The notes beneath the pieces are model-generated. The model was not told where the DNA came from and made no database searches. It saw nothing but the letters and a program-made list of their open reading frames with translations. This document shows, in pieces, positions 1-8,387 of a DNA stretch of 64,000 nucleotides. The DNA is taken from positions 2,728,001-2,792,000 of the forward strand of contig NZ_CP045309.1 in the NCBI RefSeq assembly GCF_009671205.1, read 5' to 3'. The stretch is from Micromonospora terminaliae (GTDB lineage Bacteria; Actinomycetota; Actinomycetes; Mycobacteriales; Micromonosporaceae). Position numbers and translations under genes: made by a program. Positions within the stretch are counted from its first letter, which is position 1. The number at the start of each line of letters is the position of its first letter.

Positions 1-360
1 ACGACGCTCGGCAACCCGGCGTACGCGGTCAGCAAGCACGGCTGCGTCGCGTTCGCCGAGTGGCTGTCGGCGACCTACCGGCACCGGGGCGTCGTGGTGC
101 AGGCCATCTGCCCCCAGGGCGTACGGACCCGGATGCTCGCCGGGACCGGGCCGCTGCGGGACCTGATCAGCCGCGACGGGGCGCTCACCCCGGAGGACGT
201 GGCCGACGCGACGTGGCAGGCCCTGCACGACGACCGGTTCCTGGTCCTGCCGCACCCGCGGGTGGCCGACTACTACCGGCACCGGGCCACCGACACCGAC
301 CGCTGGCTGGACGGCATGAACCGGTTCCAGCGCCAGCTCGAGGACCAGGAGGCCCGGTGA
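1..360 (+). CDS. SDR-family oxidoreductase, C-terminal part (5' end outside window)
   Basis: The reading frame is open from base 1 to a TGA at 358-360, so 119 residues of the C-terminal part are visible and the start lies upstream of the window. The YxxxK catalytic pair of short-chain dehydrogenases is seen as NPAYAVSK (visible residues 5-12), followed by the usual substrate-side region with CPQGVRTRM. The nucleotide-binding N-terminus is not visible, so NAD versus NADP cannot be told. The stop overlaps the GTG start of the next gene (GTGA), which indicates translational coupling and membership of the acyl-CoA operon that follows. The substrate is unknown; a hydroxyacyl or alcohol oxidation step is likely from context. 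Confidence 0.85.
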   Translation, partial: TTLGNPAYAVSKHGCVAFAEWLSATYRHRGVVVQAICPQGVRTRMLAGTGPLRDLISRDGALTPEDVADATWQALHDDRFLVLPHPRVADYYRHRATDTDRWLDGMNRFQRQLEDQEAR

Positions 361-1340
361 AGGCATGGCAGGTTGCCGCGCTCGGTGAGCCCGTCGACGT
401 GTTGCGGCTCGTCGACGTGGCCGACCCGGAGCCCGGCGCCGGGCAGCTCGTGGTGCGGGTGCTGGCCAGTCCGGCCAACTTCCCCGACGTCCTCATGTGC
501 CGGGGGGAATACCAGGTCCGGCCGGAGCTTCCCTTCACCCCCGGGGTCGAGCTGTGCGGCGAGGTCGTCGCGCTCGGCGCCGGTGTGGACGGGTTCGCCG
601 TCGGCGACCGGGTGCTCGGCGGCGCGGCGCTGCCGCACGGCGGGTTCGCCGAGTTCGCGGTGCTGGACGCGGCGACCACGTTCCCCGCGCCGGCGGCGCT
701 CGACGACGCCGAGGCGGCCGCCCTCTACATCGGCTACCAGACCGGCTGGTTCGGCCTGCACCGGCGGGCCGGGCTGCGGGCCGGCGAGACGCTGCTGGTG
801 CACGCCGCCGCCGGCGGGGTCGGCAGCGCGGCGGTCCAGCTCGGCCGGGCCGCCGGCGCCCGGGTGATCGGCGTGGTGGGCGGCCCGGAGAAGGCGGCGG
901 TGGCGCGCACCCTCGGCGCCGACGTGGTGGTGGACCGGCGCGCCGAGGACTTCGTCGAGGTGGTGAAGACCGAGACCGGTGGCCGGGGCGCCGACGTCGT
1001 CTACGACCCGGTGGGCGGGGAGACCTACCAGCGGTCGACGAAGTGTGTCGCCTTCGAGGGCCGGATCCTCGTGGTCGGCTTCGCCGGTGGCCGGATCCAG
1101 TCCGCCGCGCTCAACCACGCCCTGGTGAAGAACTACTCGATCGTCGGCCTGCACTGGGGCCTCTACCACCGCCACGACCCGGCCGCCGTCGCCGAGTGCC
1201 ACCGCGCCCTCACGGCGCTGGCCACCGAGGGCGCCGTACGGCCTCTGGTCAGCGAGCGCCTGCCACTCGGCGAGGTGGCCGACGGGGTGCAGCGGCTCGC
1301 CGACGGCTCCACCGTCGGCCGGGTGGTGTACGTCCCGTGA
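357..1340 (+). CDS. NADPH:quinone oxidoreductase-like MDR-family protein
   Basis: This 327-residue protein belongs to the zinc-free medium-chain dehydrogenase/reductase superfamily. The N-terminal catalytic fold has GVELCGEVVALG and VGDRVLG, and the Rossmann half carries HAAAGGVGSAAVQLG (near residue 148), the AGGVG form of the NADPH motif found in QOR/CAA43-type reductases. The zinc-ligand cysteines of alcohol dehydrogenases are absent. The GTG at 357 is chosen because it overlaps the preceding stop; longer upstream starts would run far into that gene. It probably reduces an enoyl or quinone-type double bond. In this operon a role as 2-enoyl-CoA or 2-enoate reductase is inference. Confidence 0.85.
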   Translation: MKAWQVAALGEPVDVLRLVDVADPEPGAGQLVVRVLASPANFPDVLMCRGEYQVRPELPFTPGVELCGEVVALGAGVDGFAVGDRVLGGAALPHGGFAEFAVLDAATTFPAPAALDDAEAAALYIGYQTGWFGLHRRAGLRAGETLLVHAAAGGVGSAAVQLGRAAGARVIGVVGGPEKAAVARTLGADVVVDRRAEDFVEVVKTETGGRGADVVYDPVGGETYQRSTKCVAFEGRILVVGFAGGRIQSAALNHALVKNYSIVGLHWGLYHRHDPAAVAECHRALTALATEGAVRPLVSERLPLGEVADGVQRLADGSTVGRVVYVP

Positions 1341-1384
1341 CCGTCCACCTGCCCCATCCGTACCCAGCGAGGAGTTGACCTGCC

Positions 1385-2140
1385 ATGACCACCACCCGCA
1401 CGGCCGTCGTCACCGGAGCGGCCCGCGGCATCGGGGCCGGCGTCGCGAAGCGGCTGGCCCGCGACGGCTTCGCCGTCGCCGTCGTCGACCTGGACGAGGG
1501 CGCCGGTGAGCCGGTCGCCGACGAGATCCGGGCCGCCGGGGGCCGGGCCCTGGCCGTGGGCGCCGACGTGGCCGACGAGCCGGCGGTGCGGGCGGCCGTC
1601 GACCGGATCGCCGGGGAGCTGGGCGAGCCCACGGTGCTGGTCAACAACGCCGGCATCACCCGGGACAACCTGCTGTTCAAGATGACCGCCGACGACTGGG
1701 ACGCGGTCGTCAACGTGCACCTGCGGGGCTCGTTCCTCATGACGCGGGCCGTGCAGGGCTTCATGACGGGGGCCGGTTGGGGGCGGATCGTCAACCTGTC
1801 CAGCACCTCCGCCCTGGGCAACCGGGGCCAGGCCAACTACGCCGCCGCGAAGGCGGGGCTGCAGGGCTTCACCAAGACCCTCGCCCTCGAACTCGGCAAG
1901 TTCGGGGTCACGGCGAACGCGATCGCCCCGGGGTTCATCGAGACCGAGATGACCGCCGCCACCGCGGCCCGGCTCGCCGTGCCGTTCGAGGAGTTCAAGC
2001 GGGCCGCCGCGGCGCAGATCCCGGTCGCCCGTACCGGCACGCCGGAGGACATCGCGCACGCCGTGTCGTTCCTGGTCAGCGAGGGCGCCGGCTTCGTGTC
2101 GGGCCAGGTGCTGTACGTGGCCGGCGGGCCGAAGGACTGA
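1385..2140 (+). CDS. SDR-family 3-oxoacyl reductase (FabG-like)
   Basis: The 251-residue protein is a classical SDR. TGAARGIG at residues 10-17 is the dinucleotide-binding motif, LVNNAGI near residue 86 is the structural NAG motif, and NYAAAKAG (Tyr152, Lys156) holds the catalytic pair. The C-terminus ends in VSGQVLYVAGGPKD, typical of FabG/PhaB-type 3-oxoacyl-ACP or acetoacetyl-CoA reductases. The ATG follows AGGAG about ten bases upstream. It lies 44 bases after the MDR gene and 15 bases before the MaoC start, so it is part of the same operon. It most likely interconverts 3-hydroxyacyl- and 3-oxoacyl-CoA; the direction in vivo cannot be told. Confidence 0.9.
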   Translation: MTTTRTAVVTGAARGIGAGVAKRLARDGFAVAVVDLDEGAGEPVADEIRAAGGRALAVGADVADEPAVRAAVDRIAGELGEPTVLVNNAGITRDNLLFKMTADDWDAVVNVHLRGSFLMTRAVQGFMTGAGWGRIVNLSSTSALGNRGQANYAAAKAGLQGFTKTLALELGKFGVTANAIAPGFIETEMTAATAARLAVPFEEFKRAAAAQIPVARTGTPEDIAHAVSFLVSEGAGFVSGQVLYVAGGPKD

Positions 2141-2155
2141 GTGGAGGGTACGACG

Positions 2156-2608
2156 ATGAAGGTCTTCCAGGGCATCGCGGAGCTGGAGCGGGCGGTCGGC
2201 ACCCACCTCGGGTACTCGGGCTGGCACCGGATCACCCAGCAGCAGATCGACGCCTTCGCCGACGCCACCGGTGACCACCAGTGGATCCACGTCGACCCGG
2301 CGCGGGCGGCGCGGAGCCCGTTCGGCGGCACCATCGCCCACGGCTACCTCACGCTGTCGCTGGTGCCCATGCTGGTCTGGCAGGTCTACCGGGTCGACGG
2401 GGTGCGCATGGGGGTGAACTACGGCGCCAACAAGCTGCGTTTCCCCGTCCCGGTCCCCGTCGACTCGGAGGTGCGGGCGGGCGTGGAGCTGCTGTCGCTG
2501 GCGCCCGGCGGCGGTGGCCACCAGCTGACCGCGAAGGTGACCGTCGAGGTGGCCGGCGCCGCGAAGCCGGCCTGCGTCGTCGAGACCGTCAGCGTCCTGG
2601 TCCCGTGA
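2156..2608 (+). CDS. MaoC-family (R)-specific enoyl-CoA hydratase
   Basis: The 150-residue protein has the hotdog fold signature of single-domain MaoC hydratases. [14 protein letters not shown] contains the hydratase-2 motif, with Asp40 and His45 in the catalytic positions, followed by [13 protein letters not shown]. Such enzymes hydrate 2-enoyl-CoA to (R)-3-hydroxyacyl-CoA or the reverse; mycobacterial HtdZ-like proteins have this length. The ATG at 2156 is preferred over the in-frame GTG at 2141 because GGAGGG lies eight bases upstream of it. The stop overlaps the GTG of the next gene. With the flanking SDR it forms a hydration/oxidation pair. Confidence 0.88.
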   Translation: MKVFQGIAELERAVGTHLGYSGWHRITQQQIDAFADATGDHQWIHVDPARAARSPFGGTIAHGYLTLSLVPMLVWQVYRVDGVRMGVNYGANKLRFPVPVPVDSEVRAGVELLSLAPGGGGHQLTAKVTVEVAGAAKPACVVETVSVLVP

Positions 2609-3633
2609 GCGCCCCCGCACCGGCCGACCCGCCGGGCCTCGACCTGGCCCGGCTCGGCGACTGGTTCGCCGCCAGGGTGCCCGGGGCGGCGCGGCTGACC
2701 ACCGCCCGCCTGGTCACCGGCGGGAAGTCCAACCTCACCTACGAGGTCGGCGACGGGCGGAGCACCTGGATCGTGCGGCGTCCCCCGCTGGGGCACGTGC
2801 TGTCGACGGCCCACGACATGGCCCGGGAGTACCGCGTCATGTCGGCGCTGCGCGCCACCGCCGTGCCGGTGCCGGTGACCTGGGCGCACTGCGCGGACGA
2901 CGCCGTGCTGGGCGCGCCGTTCTACGTGATGGAGCGGGTCCCCGGCACGGCGTACCGGCACGCGGCCGAGCTGGAACCGCTCGGCCCGGACCGCACCCGG
3001 GCCATCGCGACCCGGCTGGTCGACACCCTGGCCACGCTGCACGCGGTCGACCCGGCGGCCGTGGGCCTGGCCGACTTCGGCCGGCCCGCCGGCTTCCTGG
3101 GCCGGCAGGTGCGGCGGTGGCGCACGCAGCTCGACGCCTCGTACTGCCGGGAGCTGCCCGCCGCCGACGAGCTGCACGCCCGGCTCGCGGCCGCCGTGCC
3201 GGCGGATTCGGCGCCGGGCATCGTGCACGGCGACTACCGGCTGGACAACGTCCTGGTCGACGAGCACGACCGGCTCACCGCCGTGGTCGACTGGGAGATG
3301 GCCACCCTCGGCGACCCGCTCACCGATCTGGCGCTGCTGGTGCTCTACCAGCGTCTCGGCCGGCTGGTCGGCCCGGCGGTGGCCGAGGCGTCGTCGGCGC
3401 CCGGTTTCCTGACCGAGGACGAGATCCTCGACCGGTACGCGGCGGCGAGCGGCCGCGCCCTGCCGCCGCTGGGCTTCCACCTCGGACTGGCGGCCTTCAA
3501 GCTGGCCACCATCCTCGAGGGCATCCACGTCCGCCACCTGCGTGGGCAGACCGTCGGCGCCGGCTTCGACCAGCTCGGCGAGGTCACCGAGCTGCTCCTC
3601 GACGCCGGCCTGACCTACCTGAAGGAGCACTGA
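2605..3633 (+). CDS. APH/choline-kinase-like phosphotransferase of acyl-CoA operon
   Basis: The 342-residue protein has the aminoglycoside-phosphotransferase fold. The glycine-rich strand reads [12 protein letters not shown] near residue 47, the catalytic loop is [14 protein letters not shown] (HGDxxxxN, near residue 207), and the metal-binding segment is [17 protein letters not shown]. It is not placed with resistance genes: its GTG overlaps the MaoC stop and its TGA overlaps the ATG of an acyl-CoA dehydrogenase. The same kinase-dehydrogenase pairing occurs as one fused chain in mammalian ACAD10/ACAD11 and as separate genes in the Pseudomonas putida levulinate (lva) operon, where the kinase phosphorylates 4-hydroxyacyl-CoA. 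A comparable role here is inference. Confidence 0.85.
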   Translation: MSAPAPADPPGLDLARLGDWFAARVPGAARLTTARLVTGGKSNLTYEVGDGRSTWIVRRPPLGHVLSTAHDMAREYRVMSALRATAVPVPVTWAHCADDAVLGAPFYVMERVPGTAYRHAAELEPLGPDRTRAIATRLVDTLATLHAVDPAAVGLADFGRPAGFLGRQVRRWRTQLDASYCRELPAADELHARLAAAVPADSAPGIVHGDYRLDNVLVDEHDRLTAVVDWEMATLGDPLTDLALLVLYQRLGRLVGPAVAEASSAPGFLTEDEILDRYAAASGRALPPLGFHLGLAAFKLATILEGIHVRHLRGQTVGAGFDQLGEVTELLLDAGLTYLKEH

Positions 3634-4883
3634 TGGACTTCGCCCTGGACCCGCGGACCGAGGGGCTGCGCGACAACCTGCTGGACTTCATGGACCGGCA
3701 GATCCACCCGGCCGAGCCGGTCTTCCACGAGCAGCTCGGTCAGCTCGGCGACCGCTGGGCGTGGGACTCGGTGCCGGTGCTCGCGCGGCTGCGCACGGAG
3801 GCCCGGAAGCGGGGGCTGTGGAACCTCTTCCTGCCCGGCGAGCACGGCGCCGGGCTGACCAACCTGCAGTACGCCCCGCTCGCGGAGATCACCGGCCGCA
3901 GCCACCTGGCGCCGGCCGTGCTGAACTGCGCCGCCCCGGACACCGGCAACATGGAGGTGCTGGCGATGTTCGGCACCGCGCAGCAGCGCAAGCAGTGGCT
4001 GGAACCGCTGCTGGACGGCGAGATCCGGTCGTCGTTCGCCATGACCGAGCCGGACGTGGCCTCGTCGGACGCCACGAACATCGCCACCCGGATCGAGCGG
4101 GACGGCGACCACTACGTGATCAACGGCCGGAAGTGGTGGATCACCGGCGCCATGAACCCGAACGCCCGGATCCTCATCGTCATGGGCCGGACCGATCCGC
4201 ACGCCGAACGGCACCGCCAGCAGTCCATGGTGCTGGTCCCGCGGGACACCCCCGGCCTGGAGGTCGTCCGCGGCATGGCGGTGTTCGGATACGACGACCA
4301 CGACCACGGCGGGCACGCCGAGCTGGCGTTCCACGACGTCCGCGTGCCGGTGGAGAACCTCATCGGCGGCGAGGGCGACGGCTTCGCCATCGCGCAGGCC
4401 CGGCTCGGCCCGGGCCGCATCCACCACTGCATGCGCTCGATCGGCCTGGCCGAGCGGGCCGTCGAGCTGATGTGCGCCCGCGCCGAGCAGCGGGTCGCGT
4501 TCGGCCGCCCGCTGGCCGAGCAGGGCGTCATCCGGGAGTGGATCGCCGAGTCCCGGGTGCGGATCGAGCAGCTGCGCCTGCTCGTGCTCAAGACGGCCTG
4601 GCTCATGGACACGGTCGGCAACAAGGGCGCGCACACCGAGATCCAGGCCATCAAGATCGCCACCCCGGCGACCGTGCAGTGGATCCTCGACAAGGCCATC
4701 CAGGTGCACGGCGCCGCCGGGCTGTCCCAGGACTTCCCGCTGGCGGCCGCGTACGCCGGCATCCGCACGCTGCGGTTCGCCGACGGGCCCGACGAGGTGC
4801 ACCGCAACGCCCTGGCCCGGCACGAGCTGCGGCGGCAGGCCGCCGCGCGGCAGCGGGTCGGCGGCGAGCGCCCGACGATCTAG
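3633..4883 (+). CDS. Acyl-CoA dehydrogenase family protein, ACAD10/11-LvaC-like
   Basis: This 416-residue protein shows the ACAD fold: [17 protein letters not shown] is the FAD/substrate segment, [14 protein letters not shown] the central strand, and [15 protein letters not shown] the FAD-contact helix. At the position of the usual catalytic glutamate (EG in medium-chain dehydrogenases) it reads [10 protein letters not shown], so the base is Asp rather than Glu. The same ADGPDEVH signature is found in ACAD10/11. The ATG at 3633 overlaps the kinase stop (TGATG), so both are probably made together. It may remove phosphate from a 4-phosphoacyl-CoA rather than perform simple alpha,beta-dehydrogenation; this is inference from the family. 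Confidence 0.88.
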   Translation: MDFALDPRTEGLRDNLLDFMDRQIHPAEPVFHEQLGQLGDRWAWDSVPVLARLRTEARKRGLWNLFLPGEHGAGLTNLQYAPLAEITGRSHLAPAVLNCAAPDTGNMEVLAMFGTAQQRKQWLEPLLDGEIRSSFAMTEPDVASSDATNIATRIERDGDHYVINGRKWWITGAMNPNARILIVMGRTDPHAERHRQQSMVLVPRDTPGLEVVRGMAVFGYDDHDHGGHAELAFHDVRVPVENLIGGEGDGFAIAQARLGPGRIHHCMRSIGLAERAVELMCARAEQRVAFGRPLAEQGVIREWIAESRVRIEQLRLLVLKTAWLMDTVGNKGAHTEIQAIKIATPATVQWILDKAIQVHGAAGLSQDFPLAAAYAGIRTLRFADGPDEVHRNALARHELRRQAAARQRVGGERPTI

Positions 4884-4893
4884 GGTGGTGGGC

Positions 4894-6126
4894 ATGGCAG
4901 GCCCCACCCCCTCCGCCGCCCGGAATCCGCTCACCGTGCTCACGCTGGACGAGCTGCGGCGGCGCAGCAGCGTGAAGTGGCGGATGCACCCGCCGGACGT
5001 GCTTCCCCTCTGGGTCGCCGAGCAGGACGTCCCGCTCGCTCCCCCGGTGGCCGACGTGCTGCGCCGCGCGGTCGACCTCGGCGACACCGGCTACCCGCAC
5101 GGGACGGCGTACGCCGAGGCGCTCGGCGAGTTCGCCGCCGACCGCTGGGACTGGCCCGGCTTCCGGGTCGACCACACCGCCGTCGTGCCCGACGTGATGA
5201 TGGGTATCGTCGAGGTGCTCCGGCTGGTGACCGGTCCCGGCGACGCCGTGGTCGTCTGCCCTCCCGTCTACCCGCCCTTCTACGCCTTCGTGAGCCACGC
5301 CGACCGGCGGGTGATCGAGGCGCCGCTCGGGCCGGACCTGCGGCTGGACCACGCCGCCCTGGACGAGGCGTTCCGCCGGGCCCGGGCGCTCGGCCGCCGG
5401 CCCGCGTTCCTGCTGTGCAACCCGCACAACCCGACCGGCGTGGTCCACCGCCGCGACGAACTCGAGGCCGTCGCCGGCCTGGCCGCCCGGCACGGCGTAC
5501 GGGTCGTCTCCGACGAGATCCACGCCCCGCTGGCCCTGCCCGGGGCGCGGTTCACCCCGTACCTCACGGTGGCCGGCGCCGAGGACGCGTTCGCCCTGAC
5601 CTCGGCCTCCAAGGCGTGGAACCTCGCCGGCCTCAAGGCCGCGCTCGCGGTCGCCGGGCCGCGGGCCGCCGCCGACCTGCGTCGCATGCCGGAGGAGGTC
5701 AGCCACGGTCCCAGCCACCTGGGCGTTCTCGCGCACACCGCCGCGTTCCGGGCCGGCGGGCCGTGGCTCGACCTCCTCCTCGACGGTCTCGACGCCAACC
5801 GCACCCTCCTGGAGAGCCTGCTGGCGAAGCACCTCCCGGCCGTCACCCACCGCCGTCCCGAGGGCACCTACCTGGCCTGGCTGGACTGCACGGCGCTGGG
5901 CATCCCCACCGAGGCGCCGGGCGGCGAGCCCGGAGTGGCCAGCGACCTCGCCGGGCCCGCGAGGTTCTTCCTCGACCGGGCGCGCGTCGCGCTCAGCTCG
6001 GGGCACGTCTTCGGCACCGGCGGAGCCGGCTTCGTACGCCTCAACTTCGCCACCTCCCCCGCGATCCTCACCGAGGCCGTCACCCGCCTGGGCCGGGCCG
6101 TCGACGCGCGCCGCCCGCAGGACTGA
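4894..6126 (+). CDS. PLP-dependent aminotransferase, MalY/PatB cystathionine beta-lyase type
   Basis: The 410-residue fold-type I enzyme begins with the MalY/PatB hallmark ([20 protein letters not shown]), contains [12 protein letters not shown] and [10 protein letters not shown], and has the PLP-binding lysine in [12 protein letters not shown]. MalY/PatB proteins cleave C-S bonds of cystathionine or cysteine conjugates and can transaminate. The start at 4894 (ATG) is preferred; a GTG at 4885 in the same frame is possible. It begins ten bases after the ACAD stop, so it may be read through from that operon, but its chemistry is unrelated to acyl-CoA turnover and it may simply follow it. Length matches the family. 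Confidence 0.88.
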   Translation: MAGPTPSAARNPLTVLTLDELRRRSSVKWRMHPPDVLPLWVAEQDVPLAPPVADVLRRAVDLGDTGYPHGTAYAEALGEFAADRWDWPGFRVDHTAVVPDVMMGIVEVLRLVTGPGDAVVVCPPVYPPFYAFVSHADRRVIEAPLGPDLRLDHAALDEAFRRARALGRRPAFLLCNPHNPTGVVHRRDELEAVAGLAARHGVRVVSDEIHAPLALPGARFTPYLTVAGAEDAFALTSASKAWNLAGLKAALAVAGPRAAADLRRMPEEVSHGPSHLGVLAHTAAFRAGGPWLDLLLDGLDANRTLLESLLAKHLPAVTHRRPEGTYLAWLDCTALGIPTEAPGGEPGVASDLAGPARFFLDRARVALSSGHVFGTGGAGFVRLNFATSPAILTEAVTRLGRAVDARRPQD

Positions 6127-6184
6127 ACCCCGTTCCGGTCCGGCGGCGAGCGCTGCCGGTGGCCGGGCTCACGGGTGTAGTGCC

Positions 6185-6210
6185 GTTTCGCGCCGATCCG
6201 GGTCGGGTAT
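6185..6210 (+). promoter_or_regulatory. Putative sigma-B/F-type promoter, reading antisense to the STAS gene
   Basis: GTTT (6185-6188) and GGGTAT (6205-6210) are separated by 16 bases, which fits the GTTT-N14-16-GGGTAT consensus of actinobacterial stress sigma factors (SigB/SigF group). No rightward gene begins within 300 bases; the transcript would run antisense through the STAS gene at 6284-6646. The match is seen in the sequence; activity is inference. Confidence 0.35.
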
Positions 6211-6283
6211 CTCGGCGCATGCCGGCGGGCCGGAGTCCGATGTGACCGGCGCCGTCCGTCGACAGGCATGAGGGAAAGGCAGG

Positions 6284-6646
6284 TCACTCGGTGGTGAATT
6301 CGTCCGTGAGGCCGACGATGTCGAGGACCGTGACGGTGATCCGGGAGGGCCTGCGCAGCACCAGGGCGCACCCGGCCGAGCCGGCTCGCCGGCGGACCGT
6401 CAGCAGCGCGTTGACGCCGGCGGCGCAGAAGAAGCTCACCCGGCTCAGGTCGAGCACCAGCACGGGCGGCGGCTGGCCGGACAGCAGCCGGTTCACGAGG
6501 GCCACGAGCGGGTCGACGGTCGACAGGTCGACCGCGCCCCCGACCTCCACCACGACCGCCGGGCCTTCCCGGGCGAGCGCGAGGGACAGTGCGGGTGGCC
6601 GGACGGTCTCCCGTGCCGACGGGTGCTGCGCCTGATCGACGGACAT
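6284..6646 (-). CDS. STAS-domain anti-sigma factor antagonist lacking phosphoacceptor serine
   Basis: The 120-residue protein is a single STAS domain: VVVEVGGAVDLSTVDPL is the first strand/helix and PVLVLDLSRVSFFCAAGVNAL the conserved core. In SpoIIAA/RsbV the core reads D-S-S-G with a phosphorylated serine; here the equivalent positions are C-A-A-G, so the usual kinase switch cannot work in that way. The protein may be a constitutive antagonist or bind another partner. The ATG is supported by GAGGAG seven bases upstream. It is divergent from the GAF-ANTAR gene and no anti-sigma kinase gene is adjacent, so the partner is unknown. Confidence 0.85.
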   Translation of the reverse strand: MSVDQAQHPSARETVRPPALSLALAREGPAVVVEVGGAVDLSTVDPLVALVNRLLSGQPPPVLVLDLSRVSFFCAAGVNALLTVRRRAGSAGCALVLRRPSRITVTVLDIVGLTDEFTTE

Positions 6647-6869
6647 GAGCTGCTCCTCGGGGCGAGGGGTTGCCGGACCGGGTCGATGCCCCGGGCTCGC
6701 CGTCGGCGGCCCGGCACTGGTCCTGGGCTCATGTCCGAACCCACCTCGACCCTAGCCCCGTTCCGCCCGATTGGCACCCTGCCGAGCGCGGGAAATGTGT
6801 GCTCCTTGACAAGGAAAGCCGGTCAGCGCTCCCCCGGGAGGGCCGGCGACTGGACTTCAGGAGGTAGCG

Positions 6870-7622
6870 GTGTCCGATGCTGCTGACCCCCATCTGGGCT
6901 CGGCCTCGGGCCGGCTGCTCACGCTGCTGGCCGACTCGCGTCACGTGGACGTGTTCCTGGACGACATCGTCCGGGTCGCGACCGAGGTGGTCACCCCCGC
7001 CGTGGCCTGCGGGCTGACGGTGCGCCGGGACGGCGGGGCCTTCACCGTCGCGAGCAGCGGCCACCTGGCCGCGCAGGGCGACGAGATCCAGTACGGGGCC
7101 GACGAGGGCCCCTGTCTCGAGGCGCTCCGCCAGGGGGAGGTCGTCGAGGTGCTGGACCTGCGCGACGACGGGCGGTGGAGCCGCTACCGGGAACACGCGC
7201 TCCGCCTGGGCATCATCAGCTCGCTGTCGCTCCCGATGACCGTGGACGGCGAGACCGTCGGGGCGTTGAACCTCTACGCCACGGAGCCGCGCGCGTTCAA
7301 CGGCCCGGTACGCCGGCAGGCCCTGGCGTTCTGCGACCACGGGTCGGCGGCGCTGGGCGTCATCCTCCGCCAGGCCGACCAGGCTCTCCTGCACGAGCAA
7401 CTCACCCACGCGATGGCGTCCCGCGGCATCATCGACCAGGCCCTCGGGGTGATCATGGGCCAGCAGCGGTGCACCGCCAGTGAGGCGTTCGCCCTGCTCC
7501 GGCGCGCGTCGCAGAACCGCAACCGCAAGCTGCGGGACGTGGCCGCCGAGATCATCACCCAGGTCACCGGCGAGTCACCGGAGCCGGGCTCCGGATTCGT
7601 GGCGCCCCGCCAGCAGCCCTGA
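6870..7622 (+). CDS. GAF-ANTAR domain transcription antitermination regulator
   Basis: The 250-residue protein has an N-terminal GAF domain (about residues 15-165, with EIQYGADEGPCLEAL and SLSLPMTVDGETVGALNLY) and a C-terminal ANTAR domain (about 175-235, with ASRGIIDQALGVIMGQQRC and ASQNRNRKLRDVAAEII). ANTAR domains bind paired RNA hairpins and prevent transcription termination; the GAF part senses a small ligand or redox state. The GTG start is fixed by AGGAGGT six bases upstream. Actinomycetes carry many such proteins and the RNA target is not predictable here. It stands alone, divergent from the STAS gene and ended by the hairpin at 7636-7671. Confidence 0.88.
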   Translation: MSDAADPHLGSASGRLLTLLADSRHVDVFLDDIVRVATEVVTPAVACGLTVRRDGGAFTVASSGHLAAQGDEIQYGADEGPCLEALRQGEVVEVLDLRDDGRWSRYREHALRLGIISSLSLPMTVDGETVGALNLYATEPRAFNGPVRRQALAFCDHGSAALGVILRQADQALLHEQLTHAMASRGIIDQALGVIMGQQRCTASEAFALLRRASQNRNRKLRDVAAEIITQVTGESPEPGSGFVAPRQQP

Positions 7623-7635
7623 GCTGGCCGGGACA

Positions 7636-7671
7636 CGGAGACGGCCGCGGAGGATGCCGCGGCCGTCTCCG
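7636..7671. terminator. Bidirectional hairpin terminator
   Basis: A perfect 15-bp stem (7636-7650 with 7657-7671) and a 6-base loop sit between the convergent GAF-ANTAR and FMN-reductase genes. There is no U-tract, as is common in high-GC actinomycetes. Confidence 0.75.
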
Positions 7672-7688
7672 ATGTCCCGGGAGGGTGT

Positions 7689-8249
7689 TCAGCGGTTGCG
7701 CAGCGGGGCGAGCGCCTCGCTCCAGGCCACCACCTGGTCCAGAGTGGCGTTGAGCGCGTCGGCCTGGAACTGGCCGGGCTTGAAGACGCTGAAGTTCTCG
7801 AAGTCGGTGAAGAGCGACAGCGCCACCTGCGACCGCACGTCGGCCATCTGCAGCTCGCCGGCGATCAGCCGCAGGTGCTCGACGGCGCGGGCGCCGCCCA
7901 CGGAACCGTAGCTGACGAACCCGACGGCCTTGTTGTTCCACTCCGCGTAGAGGTAGTCGATGGCGTTCTTCAGGGCACCCGAGGTGGAGTGGTTGTACTC
8001 CGGGGTGACCATCACGAAGCCGTCGAACGACGCGATGGTGCTGGCCCAGCGCAGCGTGTGCGGCTGGGTGTACTGGCCCATCGACGGCGGGTACGCCTCG
8101 TCCAGGTGCGGCAGCTGGTAGTCGAGGAGGTCGATGAGCTCGTACTGGGCGTCGCCGCGCTGCTTGGCGACGTCGTGCACCCAGCGGGCGACCGCCTCGC
8201 CGTTGCGGCCCGGGCGGGTGCTGCCGAGGATGATGCCGATCCTGGTCAT
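7689..8249 (-). CDS. NADPH-dependent FMN reductase
   Basis: The 186-residue flavodoxin-like protein starts MTRIGIILGSTRPGRNGEAV, the FMN phosphate loop, and contains VMVTPEYNHSTSGALKNAID, the PEYN-S-x-x-LKNAID motif of the chromate/azo/quinone reductase family (ChrR, YieF type). These enzymes reduce FMN or quinones with NAD(P)H and protect against electrophiles. The ATG at 8249 is chosen over an in-frame start at 8288 because the latter would place the coding region over the operator at 8273-8287. It is divergent from a MarR gene with three shared palindromes between them, so it is very likely its target. Confidence 0.9.
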   Translation of the reverse strand: MTRIGIILGSTRPGRNGEAVARWVHDVAKQRGDAQYELIDLLDYQLPHLDEAYPPSMGQYTQPHTLRWASTIASFDGFVMVTPEYNHSTSGALKNAIDYLYAEWNNKAVGFVSYGSVGGARAVEHLRLIAGELQMADVRSQVALSLFTDFENFSVFKPGQFQADALNATLDQVVAWSEALAPLRNR

Positions 8250-8272
8250 GTCGTGGTGCCCTTCCGAAGTAC

Positions 8273-8374
8273 TTGCTCGGTCAAGCACACGCTAGCCAGT
8301 TCTTGCTTCGTCAAGCAAACTCCTGCGCTGTGGCGACCACCACCGCGCCGAACCGTCGTTGCTCGGTCAAGCAA
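8273..8374. promoter_or_regulatory. Three MarR-type palindromic operators in the divergent promoter region
   Basis: Three near-identical inverted repeats lie between the FMN-reductase and MarR genes: TTGCTCGGTCAAGCA at 8273-8287, TTGCTTCGTCAAGCAA at 8303-8318 and TTGCTCGGTCAAGCAA at 8359-8374. Read on the other strand each contains TGCTTGAC. The third ends 14 bases before the MarR start codon, so autorepression is likely. The same half-site recurs at 10721-10762. Confidence 0.75.
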
Positions 8375-8387
8375 GTAGGATGGAGGC

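Noticed and set aside
2605..3633. Aminoglycoside resistance gene
   Set aside because: The fold is APH-like but overlap with acyl-CoA genes on both sides points to CoA-ester metabolism.
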